Shown: positions 9,259-16,949 of the stretch, piece after piece | Layout of the letters: every line of letters starts with the position of its first letter | Numbering within the stretch: the first letter of the stretch is position 1 | Source of the DNA: Phycisphaerales bacterium Planc_01 | GTDB lineage: Bacteria; Planctomycetota; Phycisphaerae; Sedimentisphaerales; Anaerobacaceae | Assembly: GCA_001603075.1 (NCBI GenBank) | Contig: LVBB01000016.1 | Coordinates: 271,080 to 335,079 of the forward strand | Length of the DNA stretch: 64,000 nt | Direction: 5' to 3' | The notes under the pieces: generated by a model | Told to the model about the DNA's origin: nothing | The model's input: only the letters and a program-made list of their open reading frames with translations | Databases searched by the model: none | Made by a program: the position numbers and the translations under genes

Positions 9259-9291
9259 ACGGGGCCCACGCCGCTTGGACATGGGCCCCGT
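9259..9291 (-). terminator. Intrinsic terminator of the 727-residue LamG gene
   Basis: ACGGGGCCCA (9259-9268) pairs perfectly with TGGGCCCCGT (9282-9291) across a 13-base loop. On the minus strand the stem runs straight into TTTTGATT. It lies 50 bases after the stop of the LamG gene and before the glycosylase gene, so the two are probably separate transcripts. The same ACGGGGCC core reappears in the terminator at 12139-12171. Confidence 0.8.
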
Positions 9292-9341
9292 CGTGTGACA
9301 TAGGACCACCCACCTGCGTTCCGCAGGCTGCTGTGACGAGG

Positions 9342-11525
9342 TTACAGGCCGGCCAGTTCGACGATCTCTGCCGCCGACAGCGCCCTGTCATAGATGCGGA
9401 CCTCGTCCATCAGACCGGGCATCTCGCGCTGAATGTCCCCGCCGTTGTTCCAGGCGCCCAGCGCCGCACCACCGAGAATCAGACCGGCCAGCGGCGCGTC
9501 GAGGACACGGATGTCCTCCAGTTGGCCGTTCAGATACAGGGCCGCTTCGGTCTCCGAGACGGTCAGAACCATGTGGCTCCACACCGCCGGCATGACCGGC
9601 GTGACACCCTGGAGATCGCCGCCGTCCAGGCCGTTGATCCCCGCGTTGAGCATCCCGTAGCTGAGCTTGAAGTGTACCGCGCCGTCGGTCCAGCCGTTGG
9701 TGTTGATGCCGCCGGCGAACTGCATTCCGCTCAGATCGGCGGTCGGGAAGACCCACATCGAGATGCTGCACGCGCTGAAGACCGCGTCGTCGCCGCCCAG
9801 CCGGGGGATATCGACCGCATCATCGGCGCCGTCGAGGACCAGGACACCGTCCAGGATGAAGGCGTCGCCCAGGAGCGTCCCATCGTTGCCGTTGCCCGAC
9901 GCGTCGCTGGCATCGGTATCGAAGGGATAGTAGGCCACGAGACCCTCGGCCAGCGGATCGGCCGGCTCTTCGGGCTCGATGAGCATGTAGGCGACCGCGT
10001 TGAGGAACATCTGCGCGCCGTCCTCGTACAGGTCATACATGCCCGCCGTCTCCGAACTGATGCCGTCTGCCTCGCGTGCGCCGGTGAGGAACACCAGCCG
10101 GCGACCGGCCAGCACGTCCGTGCCGGCCCCGCCGTCATGCCTCAACGTCGCCCCGGCCGGCCATTCGGCGATCATCATCGCGCCGACGGGCCCGGCGCCC
10201 TCGGATGCAGCGGAAACCGTGGCCAGAACCACGGCCTCGTCATCCGGCGCGTCGGTCACAACCGAGATGCCCCGCGCCAGCCTTCCATCGGCATAGCTGG
10301 CGATACCGGCAAACAGATTGTCCATCGTGCCGTCCGTCAGCGCGATTCCCGCGAAGATCGGGTGTTCCGGATCGGTGACCGTCAGCGTGATGTCCCCGGT
10401 GGTGTCCGGAATGGTGTTGCCGGTGGCAAAGCCCATGCGGTTGGCCCGAATGACATAGCCACCCAGAATGATCATCGGGGTGGACACGTTATTCCACCTC
10501 GTCGCGGCGTCATTCTGAAAACTGCCGCTGGCGACCGAGCGACTGATGATCACCAGATCGGCCACCTCGACGACGTCCGGATCGGGCGTACCCGTCTGCA
10601 CGTAGCGGATCACTTCATATCCGGCCGCTTTGAGCAGATCGGTGTATTCCTTGTCCGCCGCCGCGGTGAATCCGGCGCCGGCGGCGCCGCCCGACGGCGC
10701 ATCATCCGCCTCATGGAAGGAAACCCACACGACCAGCGACTTGCCGAGCATGTAGGAGATGGCGTTGCGCAGCAGTTGCTCGCCGTCGGCCGTCAGGTTG
10801 AACGCACCCTGCGGGGTCGCGTCGACTTCCTGCGTCCCGGCCGAGAACATCATGCGCTTGCCGCCGGCGATCTGACCGGCGCCGTCGTAGAACTCCACGC
10901 CGGCGTCCCACACGGCGATCCAGGCCGCATCGAGATCGGCCCCTTTGGCGATCAACTGACCGTTGCCCATATCGAGGGTGCCGATCAGCGAAGTCTGACC
11001 GGTGCCCGTGGTCCCATCCACCGCCTGCACGAGCACGGCCGGCGAATTCGGATCGTTCGGATCGGCGGAAACGAGCGGGACGAACCGGAACACAGAGCTG
11101 CCGGTGTCCACAGCCTCCATTGCAGCCCCGACCGGGTTGACGACGGTTGTGCTGTTGACCCATTGCCACCGGCTGCTCCGGACCAGATAGGCGCTCATCT
11201 GAATCAGAGGCGTCGTAACCGAATTCCATTGAGTCACCTTCTCGCCGCCGGCGTAGTCGCCGCTATTCGTTGCCCGGCTCATGATGATCAGATCGGCGGC
11301 GTTCAGGGCCTCGATCTTGTTCGGATCCAGATCGACCCAGTTGCCGCGCTGCACATCGACGGTGTGCCCCTCGGCCACGAGCCAGTCTTCCAGGGCCTGA
11401 TCGTCCTGGACGCCATCTCCGTCGGTATCGTACACCTGGGAGACGAGAATGATGTCCGCCGCCTGTACGGCGGGGACCAGACAGAAGCCAAGTACCGCTA
11501 ACATAAGAACGATTCTTCGTGACAT
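9342..11525 (-). CDS. Secreted protein with two GATase/ThuA-like domains and a C-terminal LamG domain
   Basis: This 727-residue exported protein starts at ATG 11525 with a strong AAGGAGGA ribosome site and a cleavable signal (MSRRIVLMLAVLGFCLVPA, then VQA). Two homologous segments follow, about residues 24-250 and 263-500. Each opens like ILVSQVYDTDGDGVQDD or WVSFHEADDAP, contains a D-L-I-I-M/I-S-R motif then W-N-x-V-x-T-P-x-I (a class I glutamine-amidotransferase/ThuA-like fold), and ends near AGGKRMMFSAGTQE or LAGRRLVFLTGARE. Residues about 530-727 are a concanavalin-like LamG domain (LVAYYPFDTDASDASGNGND, ... MDEVRIYDRALSAAEI). It probably acts outside the cell as a carbohydrate-binding module protein. 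No catalytic Cys/His of true amidotransferases was recognised. Confidence 0.75.
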   Translation of the reverse strand: MSRRIVLMLAVLGFCLVPAVQAADIILVSQVYDTDGDGVQDDQALEDWLVAEGHTVDVQRGNWVDLDPNKIEALNAADLIIMSRATNSGDYAGGEKVTQWNSVTTPLIQMSAYLVRSSRWQWVNSTTVVNPVGAAMEAVDTGSSVFRFVPLVSADPNDPNSPAVLVQAVDGTTGTGQTSLIGTLDMGNGQLIAKGADLDAAWIAVWDAGVEFYDGAGQIAGGKRMMFSAGTQEVDATPQGAFNLTADGEQLLRNAISYMLGKSLVVWVSFHEADDAPSGGAAGAGFTAAADKEYTDLLKAAGYEVIRYVQTGTPDPDVVEVADLVIISRSVASGSFQNDAATRWNNVSTPMIILGGYVIRANRMGFATGNTIPDTTGDITLTVTDPEHPIFAGIALTDGTMDNLFAGIASYADGRLARGISVVTDAPDDEAVVLATVSAASEGAGPVGAMMIAEWPAGATLRHDGGAGTDVLAGRRLVFLTGAREADGISSETAGMYDLYEDGAQMFLNAVAYMLIEPEEPADPLAEGLVAYYPFDTDASDASGNGNDGTLLGDAFILDGVLVLDGADDAVDIPRLGGDDAVFSACSISMWVFPTADLSGMQFAGGINTNGWTDGAVHFKLSYGMLNAGINGLDGGDLQGVTPVMPAVWSHMVLTVSETEAALYLNGQLEDIRVLDAPLAGLILGGAALGAWNNGGDIQREMPGLMDEVRIYDRALSAAEIVELAGL

Positions 11526-12138
11526 GCGATAGTCCTCCTTCTAACTCGACATCAGTAACGACATGGTCGCCGAACTCTTCGGTCGCCAGTCTGACGCGAC
11601 GCATATGCAGTTCGACGATACGATTCCACGCGGCCACGATCCGGACGATGCACTTCAGACCGCAGCCCAAAGCACTCGGCAACGGCTCACCGTGATCCGC
11701 TCGAAGCCGGTCACCTCCACACAGATCCTGCATGTGCGTACGCGGCCTCCGTAAGAACACGGATTGCTGCTGCCCGGAATAGAAGTGACCTCCTTCTTTG
11801 AACGACGCACTGCGATGATGGGAATGACCGTGAGGCACGCGACCTCAACACGCATAGACTGTCACCCACCTCAGAACCAGACTTTCAAGCCTTTCCGCCG
11901 CATCGGCCGTTCACACCCTACTCCCGGCCCCTGAGAATGAGAATCGCAGGATACTCTGAGTTCCTTATACTCGATTTGCCGCCGGGACGTCAAGGAGAAC
12001 CGGGTGCATCACAGAAGTTCTTCCGGCGGACCGGAAACGGTCCGTGCGAATGGGAGCCATCCAGCGGATATGCCGCCGGGTGCGGTGTGCCACGACGAAT
12101 CTCCCGTCACGTCGGGCGGCAAGTCAGCCCCAAAGAAA
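11526..12138. other. Long leader/intergenic region between two LamG genes
   Basis: About 610 bases lie upstream of the 727-residue protein gene and downstream of the 990-residue gene's terminator. A strong Shine-Dalgarno-like AGAAGGAGGTCA occurs on the minus strand near 11790 but has no ATG at proper spacing. I could not recognise a gene, RNA or repeat. It may be a long 5' leader. Confidence 0.4.
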
Positions 12139-12171
12139 ACGGGGCCTGCCCCGTGTGGGTGCAGGCCCCGT
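12139..12171 (-). terminator. Intrinsic terminator of the 990-residue LamG gene
   Basis: ACGGGGCCTGC (12139-12149) pairs perfectly with GCAGGCCCCGT (12161-12171) across an 11-base loop. On the minus strand it is followed by TTTCTTTG. It sits 57 bases after the stop. Its stem base is the same ACGGGGCC as in the terminator at 9259-9291. Confidence 0.75.
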
Positions 12172-12228
12172 GGTTGTGCCTATCACTGCGCCCGGCTGGC
12201 CGGGACGCGTTATGTCACTGGATACCCG

Positions 12229-15201
12229 TCAGCGGTCTCCGGCCAGGTAGCGGACCTCGCCGGCCGACAGCGCACGGTTGTAGATACGGAACTCATCGAG
12301 CGAGCCGGCAAAATACGGATCGGCCGTGTATTGCGACCGGGCCAGCCAGTTCTGCGTCGTCTGGCCCAGATCCGCCGGAAGCGTCCCCGTCTCGGTGCTG
12401 TCGACGGCCTGGCCATCGACGTACAGCGTCAGCATCATGCTGTCGGCGTCGATCACCACCGCGATGTGGTGCCATTGTCCCGGCGTCAGACCCGCCGGCG
12501 CCGTCACGATCGACTCGCCGCCACCGGCGCTGGTCGTAATGGCGAACCGCGGGCTGTTCGTCGCCCCGTTGTTCGGGCTCAGGAACATGTAGGCGGTCGC
12601 GCCGGTCCCGAAGTCAAAGGCTCGCTGCCAAGTACTGCCCGTCCCGTCGAACAGGATTCGCGTCGAGAACGTCGCGCTGCGCAGCGAGGCCATCAGCGAG
12701 CCGATCGGCAGCTCGACATAGTCGGCGAAGCCGTCGAATTGGATCGCCTGGCCGAAGCCGGCCGGGGCCTGGGCGAAGGGCGGATCGTTGAACGGCGTGC
12801 CGTTATAACCGTTACCCGAGCTGTCCTGGACGTTGCCGTCCATCATGTAGTAGGCCGCCAGACCCGCCGTGCCCGGATCGACCGGAGCGATCGGCTCCGG
12901 CGCCTCGCGATACAAACGAATGTCGTCGATCCGCAGCAGACCCGAGCCGCTGCCGTCGACACCCACGCTGAATGTCCGAACGTTCGCCAGGTTCGTCCCG
13001 ATCGACGCCAGATCGATGTTCCACTGCTTCCACACCGGGCTGGTCAGCGCGCCCGGGTACGTCACCTTCGTGCCGTTAACCGTCACATAGAGCTGGCCGG
13101 CCCCGTTGTCGGTGGCGCCGCGGAAGAACAGCACCAGCGTCGTCGCGCCGCCGGCCGCCCAGTTCTGGGCATCCATCGCCAAGTCGGCCCGCGAATTGCC
13201 CTCGTAGAACAGGGGCATCGCCTGACGCCCGCTGTTGACCACCGTCTGCTCGGCGAACGGCGAGTTCATGTAGCCGACCGTCGAGCCGGTCCCGTTGACC
13301 CAGCCGTCGAGCCACGTATCGAAGATGGCCTCGCCGGCGGCGATGTCGTCGGTATAGCTCTCGAAGTTATCGATGACGACGAATTCCTGTGTCGAGAAGC
13401 TCCAGACGGATCCCGTCCAGAGGCTCACGGCCTCGACGTCGTTGACCTCATCGACCTTCCAGTAGTAGGTCGCATCGAGCGTCAGGCCGGCGGGATTATA
13501 GCGGCTCTCGCTGACCGTGGCGACAGGGGCTGCGCCATCGGCCACCGCCGCTTCATCCGTGCCGAGATACACCTGGTGCGAGCCTGCTTCGCGGCCGGCG
13601 CGCCAGTTCAGCACGGCCCCGATCTCCACATCCGTCGCGCCGTCCGCCGGCTTGGGCTGGCGGGCCTGAACGGGGATGTGCAGGAAGCGGACCTCGCTGA
13701 GGCCGTACTGGCCCAGCGAACCGTAGCCGCTGTTGACCGTCAGGCGAACGCCCTTGGCGGCCACGCCCTGGAAATCGATCGTCGTATTGGCGGCGTAGCC
13801 GGTCTTGGCCGTGCCGCGGGCGAACTGGAAGTCGCCCAGCGTCGCCCATTCGAGGCCGTCGGCGGAGTATTCCACCGTCACGTCCTTGAGTCCGAATCCG
13901 AGCATCAGCTCGAACATGACGTTGTAGTTCCACACGTGCATCTCGTGGACCTTGTAAACGCCGTCGAACTCGAACTGAATCCAGACCGGACCGTCGGTAT
14001 CGACCAACTCGCCGAGCCACATGTCCGCCGCGTTGATCGAGTGCTTGCCGGCGGCGTCGAGGCCGGAGCCGTTGACGGTGTTCTCCGGTCCGGTTCCGGG
14101 TTCGACGTTGGTGGCGTTCGTCGTGGCCACGACATTGCCGATCGGATAGACGAACGGCTCGGTGGTGAAGCTCCAGACCTCGCCCCGGAAGATCGTGTTG
14201 TCCGACGCGATTTCATCGATGCGCCAGTAGCAGGTCTGCTCGAAGTCCAGACGAGCCGGCGGGGTGTACGTCGTTCCCGTCTGCGCCTGGCTGGCCAGCA
14301 CGCCCATCGGATTGCCCCGTTCGGCCGCCCCGACCGCGTCGGCCGAGCCGCCGAAATACACATCGTGGGTCACTGCCGATTCGCCCGCGCTCCATCCGAC
14401 CGTCACATCGCGCGGCACGTCGATCGCCTTGTCCGCCGGCGAAGGATCGTAGGCGACGTTGGGATTGAATCCGTCCGGGCCCATGCGATGAAGCTTGTCG
14501 ATCTCCGCGCGTGTCAGCGCGCCCTTCCAGAGCCGGACTTCGTTGAAGCTGGCGTTGGCGGTGTTGTCTTCCCATTGTGAGCGGCCCAGCCAGACGTTGG
14601 TGTCGGCCAGGGTCGACAGACGGTTGGCCGATTGGAACGACCCCTTGGCATCGCCGATGCTGTCGCTGTCGGCCGGCGCGGTGTACCACGTGACCAGCCC
14701 CTCGTCGAACACGCAGACGATGTGGTATTGCACACCCAGCGTATACGGGGCGTTCGTGTTGTCCAGCGTGTTGCTGCCGTTCGGGCCGAGCCACTCGACG
14801 CGATCAGCGGTCAACGTCGTCCCGCTGGTCCAGCTCATGAACACGTTGTGCGCCGTGCTCGTGCCGAAATCGAAGATGCGCGACCAGTTCTGCACCGAAA
14901 TCTGGGTGGCCCACGCCTCGAACGTGACGAAATCACCCAGGCTGCTGACGATGCCGTCGGGCAGGTCGATGTAATCGCTGCTGCCCTTGGCGCCGCCGGT
15001 CAGAGTGACCTCGGTGTCGGACAGGATGGCGTTGTTGGCGCCCAGATCCACAATGGTGGCGTCCCGCCCTCCGATCGAGTCACTCAGGTCCCCGTTGAAG
15101 CTCCAGCGATGCGCCAGTTCAGCCGCCCAGCCCTCGGTCGCCACGCCCAGTCCGCCTATGGCGGACAGGGCCAGAATCAAGACCACCGGTTTTCTACACA
15201 T
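12229..15201 (-). CDS. Secreted multidomain LamG / discoidin-like protein
   Basis: This 990-residue exported protein has a signal peptide (MCRKPVVLILALSAIGGLGV, then ATEGWA). Domains in order: LamG-like 28-240 (LAHRWSFNGDLSDSIGGRD ... NEVRLWKGALTRAEI). Then a fibronectin-III-like linker 250-350 (VYFGGSADAV ... CYWRIDEI). Then an F5/8 type C-like domain 355-510 (ADMWLGELVDTDGPVWIQFE ... VTVEYSADGLEW). Then a second linker 515-605, a 'DNFESY' carbohydrate-binding-like domain 607-780, and a second LamG 790-990 (DEFRIYNRALSAGEVRYL). This architecture is common in Planctomycetota surface proteins and suggests glycan binding outside the cell. The ATG at 15201 has AAGGAGGA at ideal spacing. A family-A palindrome lies in frame in the signal peptide (15151-15165, read S-A-I-G-G). 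Confidence 0.8.
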   Translation of the reverse strand: MCRKPVVLILALSAIGGLGVATEGWAAELAHRWSFNGDLSDSIGGRDATIVDLGANNAILSDTEVTLTGGAKGSSDYIDLPDGIVSSLGDFVTFEAWATQISVQNWSRIFDFGTSTAHNVFMSWTSGTTLTADRVEWLGPNGSNTLDNTNAPYTLGVQYHIVCVFDEGLVTWYTAPADSDSIGDAKGSFQSANRLSTLADTNVWLGRSQWEDNTANASFNEVRLWKGALTRAEIDKLHRMGPDGFNPNVAYDPSPADKAIDVPRDVTVGWSAGESAVTHDVYFGGSADAVGAAERGNPMGVLASQAQTGTTYTPPARLDFEQTCYWRIDEIASDNTIFRGEVWSFTTEPFVYPIGNVVATTNATNVEPGTGPENTVNGSGLDAAGKHSINAADMWLGELVDTDGPVWIQFEFDGVYKVHEMHVWNYNVMFELMLGFGLKDVTVEYSADGLEWATLGDFQFARGTAKTGYAANTTIDFQGVAAKGVRLTVNSGYGSLGQYGLSEVRFLHIPVQARQPKPADGATDVEIGAVLNWRAGREAGSHQVYLGTDEAAVADGAAPVATVSESRYNPAGLTLDATYYWKVDEVNDVEAVSLWTGSVWSFSTQEFVVIDNFESYTDDIAAGEAIFDTWLDGWVNGTGSTVGYMNSPFAEQTVVNSGRQAMPLFYEGNSRADLAMDAQNWAAGGATTLVLFFRGATDNGAGQLYVTVNGTKVTYPGALTSPVWKQWNIDLASIGTNLANVRTFSVGVDGSGSGLLRIDDIRLYREAPEPIAPVDPGTAGLAAYYMMDGNVQDSSGNGYNGTPFNDPPFAQAPAGFGQAIQFDGFADYVELPIGSLMASLRSATFSTRILFDGTGSTWQRAFDFGTGATAYMFLSPNNGATNSPRFAITTSAGGGESIVTAPAGLTPGQWHHIAVVIDADSMMLTLYVDGQAVDSTETGTLPADLGQTTQNWLARSQYTADPYFAGSLDEFRIYNRALSAGEVRYLAGDR
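15151..15165. repeat. Family A palindrome inside a coding signal peptide
   Basis: TCCGCC-TAT-GGCGGA occurs within the signal-peptide codons of the 990-residue LamG protein and is read there as S-A-I-G-G. It is the leftmost of 17 family-A copies found by eye. Confidence 0.8.
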
Positions 15202-15520
15202 GCCTGTCCTCCTTCAAAAGAACCATAGCAAAGATCAAACATCAATCCGCCTGTGGCGGAGCGGAATCCGCCTGCGGCGGATGCCTTCCTCGATTTTGCA
15301 TTTTGCATTTTGCTCTTTGATCTTCTATCGGCCCGAATTACCGGCTCCACAAGCGGCAGGCTCGCGCCGGACATATTTACAGAGAGATACTCTCGAAATG
15401 AAACGTCTCTGGCGGACCCCGATGGCCCTTGGGACGAATTGAGGCGTTACTGCTTGCACCCTTGTATCCTCCCTGTTTCGATCCGCCTGCGGCGGACCAA
15501 GCCGCAGCGATGTAGTGATG

Positions 15521-15582
15521 TAGGATGGGCTTTAGCCCATGCGGCCGATTGAAGATGCAGCATGGGCTCAAGCCCATCCTAC
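15521..15582. repeat. Family B inverted pair forming a long hairpin
   Basis: TAGGATGGGC-TTTA-GCCCAT and, on the opposite strand, ATGGGCT-CA-AGCCCATCCTA are themselves palindromic and also complementary to each other across a 17-base gap. Each small hairpin can form alone, or the whole can fold into one stem of about 22 bp with a single mismatch. Confidence 0.8.
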
Positions 15583-15675
15583 CAGGTTATTATGTCTTCC
15601 CGGACCCTGCCGCAACAACCCATAATTGCGTTTTCTTCTAACCATTTCGCGAACAGCAGCCATTATCAGACCCAG

Positions 15676-15703
15676 GTACGGGCGAATCATCATTCGCCCC
15701 TAC
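15676..15703. repeat. Family C palindrome
   Basis: GTACGGGCGAAT-CATC-ATTCGCCCCTAC, a near-perfect 12-bp inverted repeat with one mismatch. Same family as 17383-17405 and 62114-62139 (both inside genes), 20832-20859 and the degenerate copies at 24337-24363 and 44705-44733. Confidence 0.8.
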
Positions 15704-15756
15704 TCACCACACCGGGGCGGGAATTCTGTAAGGATCGATACCGGAGCGGGTCTAAT

Positions 15757-16329
15757 ATGGCAGCCATGGCGAAGATGATTGCGGAGCAGGCCCTGGTGGA
15801 GCGTTTCCGCCGGGGAGACGATTCCGCGTTTGACGGGATCGTGCAGAGGCATGCGGCCGACGTTGCCGCGCTGGCCAATCGTCTGCTCGGATGGCCCCAG
15901 GACGTCGACGATGTCGTACAGGACGTCTTCCTGGCGGCCTTCACGGGCCTGCGGAAGTTCCGAGGCGATTGCGGGCTGGGGACGTGGCTCTTTACCATCA
16001 CGGTCAACATGTGCCGGCGGAGGCAGCGCCGACGGGTCTTCCGCATCCGCGCGATCGCGGTCGACGAGGATTGCCTTGATCTACGTGTCGAGGAGAATGC
16101 GGAGCGAGCGGCGATGGACACCGAGACCTTCGCGCGAGTCCGCCGGGCGGTGCGGGCCTTGCCGCCGAAGTACCGCGAGGTCGTGGTCTTGCGGTACCTC
16201 CAGGGCCTCGAAACCTCCGAGATGTGCGAGCTTCTGGGGATCACCGTCAATGCCATGCAGGTGCGACTGACCCGGGCCAGAGAACAATTGAGACAGAGCC
16301 TGGGCGAGTTGATCGAGGAGAAGACGTGA
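15757..16329 (+). CDS. ECF-type RNA polymerase sigma factor
   Basis: This 190-residue sigma-70 family protein has regions 2 and 4 only. Region 2 includes HAADVAALANRLLGWPQDVD, DDVVQDVFLAAFTGL and GTWLFTITVNMCRRR. Region 4 includes ALPPKYREVVVLRYLQGLE, the helix-turn-helix LLGITVNAMQVRLTRAREQL. The architecture is that of extracytoplasmic-function sigma factors that direct polymerase to stress or surface promoters. I chose ATG 15757; ATGs at 15766 and 15775 are also possible. The next gene starts inside its stop codon (GTGA overlap), so sigma factor, membrane regulator and exported protein form one operon. Confidence 0.92.
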   Translation: MAAMAKMIAEQALVERFRRGDDSAFDGIVQRHAADVAALANRLLGWPQDVDDVVQDVFLAAFTGLRKFRGDCGLGTWLFTITVNMCRRRQRRRVFRIRAIAVDEDCLDLRVEENAERAAMDTETFARVRRAVRALPPKYREVVVLRYLQGLETSEMCELLGITVNAMQVRLTRAREQLRQSLGELIEEKT

Positions 16330-16949
16330 ACGACGAACGAATCAAGAACCTGCTGGAGGACGCCGACCAGGCAGCCGGTCCGCCGCGATACAAGGCGGTT
16401 CGTACTTGCGACATCCGAGCGCAACTGCGTCGTCGACGTTCCATTGCCGTCGCAGCGTCCACTGCCGCAGCGGTGGTCCTGCTGTGCGGCGTCGCCCTCT
16501 GGAACGCGCGGTCTGAGCCGGAGAAACGTGCCCTCGAGCCGCAGGAGCGAATCGCCTCACTCGAAGAGCAGGTGCGACAGTTGCAGGAGCAAAGCGAGAC
16601 CACCATGCGGCTCGTCCAGGAAGTCCTGGCCAAAGAGCGACAGGAACGGCGACTCGCGGCCCTCCATGCCGAGCTGGCGAGCATTCCCGATCCGGCGCAG
16701 GAGTTTCAACGACAGGCGGAGAAGACCGCCTTTGCACTGGTGTACCAGGCGGACCGGATGATTGGCGAGATGAACCAGGTCGAGTCGGCTGTCGAGACCT
16801 ACGAGCAGGTCATCCGTCTGTTCCCCGAGAACCGCTGGGCCGACGTCGCCAGAGAAAGACTGGCCCGAATCCGGAATCAACGTTTCAACAAGTCCCCGAT
16901 GGAAGGAGAATCCCCATGCGAACTGCTCAAATCACAATCGTCTGTCTGA
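16326..16949 (+). CDS. Membrane anti-sigma-like regulator with coiled coil and TPR-like tail
   Basis: This 207-residue protein starts at GTG 16326, overlapping the sigma stop (GTGA). Residues 1-35 are a polar cytoplasmic segment (NDERIKNLLEDADQAAGPP). Residues about 42-62 are a single membrane span (SIAVAASTAAAVVLLCGVAL). Residues 75-130 form a Glu/Gln-rich coiled coil. Residues 150-195 look TPR-like (ALVYQADRMIGEMNQVESAVETYEQVIRLFPEN). No HxxxCxxC zinc motif is present, so it is not a classical ZAS anti-sigma factor. Position and topology fit a partner of the ECF factor that senses the periplasm. The last 34 bases overlap the next gene. Confidence 0.65.
   Translation: MNDERIKNLLEDADQAAGPPRYKAVRTCDIRAQLRRRRSIAVAASTAAAVVLLCGVALWNARSEPEKRALEPQERIASLEEQVRQLQEQSETTMRLVQEVLAKERQERRLAALHAELASIPDPAQEFQRQAEKTAFALVYQADRMIGEMNQVESAVETYEQVIRLFPENRWADVARERLARIRNQRFNKSPMEGESPCELLKSQSSV

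Larger units (their letters stand above)
15202..15756. repeat. Repeat-filled intergenic region (families A, B and C)
   Basis: No gene is seen in these 555 bases. They hold two adjacent family-A palindromes (15246-15260 and 15267-15281, spacer GCGGAA) and a third at 15482-15496. They also hold a head-to-head pair of family-B elements (15521-15542 and 15560-15582) that together form a 22-bp stem with one mismatch, and one family-C element (15676-15703). A similar order B then C recurs at 20754-20859. The promoter of the ECF sigma gene must lie toward the right end but is not obvious. Confidence 0.85.

Noticed and set aside
11526..12138. A protein gene in the long leader upstream of the 727-residue LamG gene
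   Set aside because: Frames are short, with odd composition; the strong Shine-Dalgarno-like site near 11790 has no start codon at proper distance.
12004..14580. An 858-codon plus-strand frame opposite the 990-residue LamG protein
   Set aside because: Arg/Asp/Val-rich shadow composition and no ribosome site; the minus strand has a signal peptide and LamG domains.
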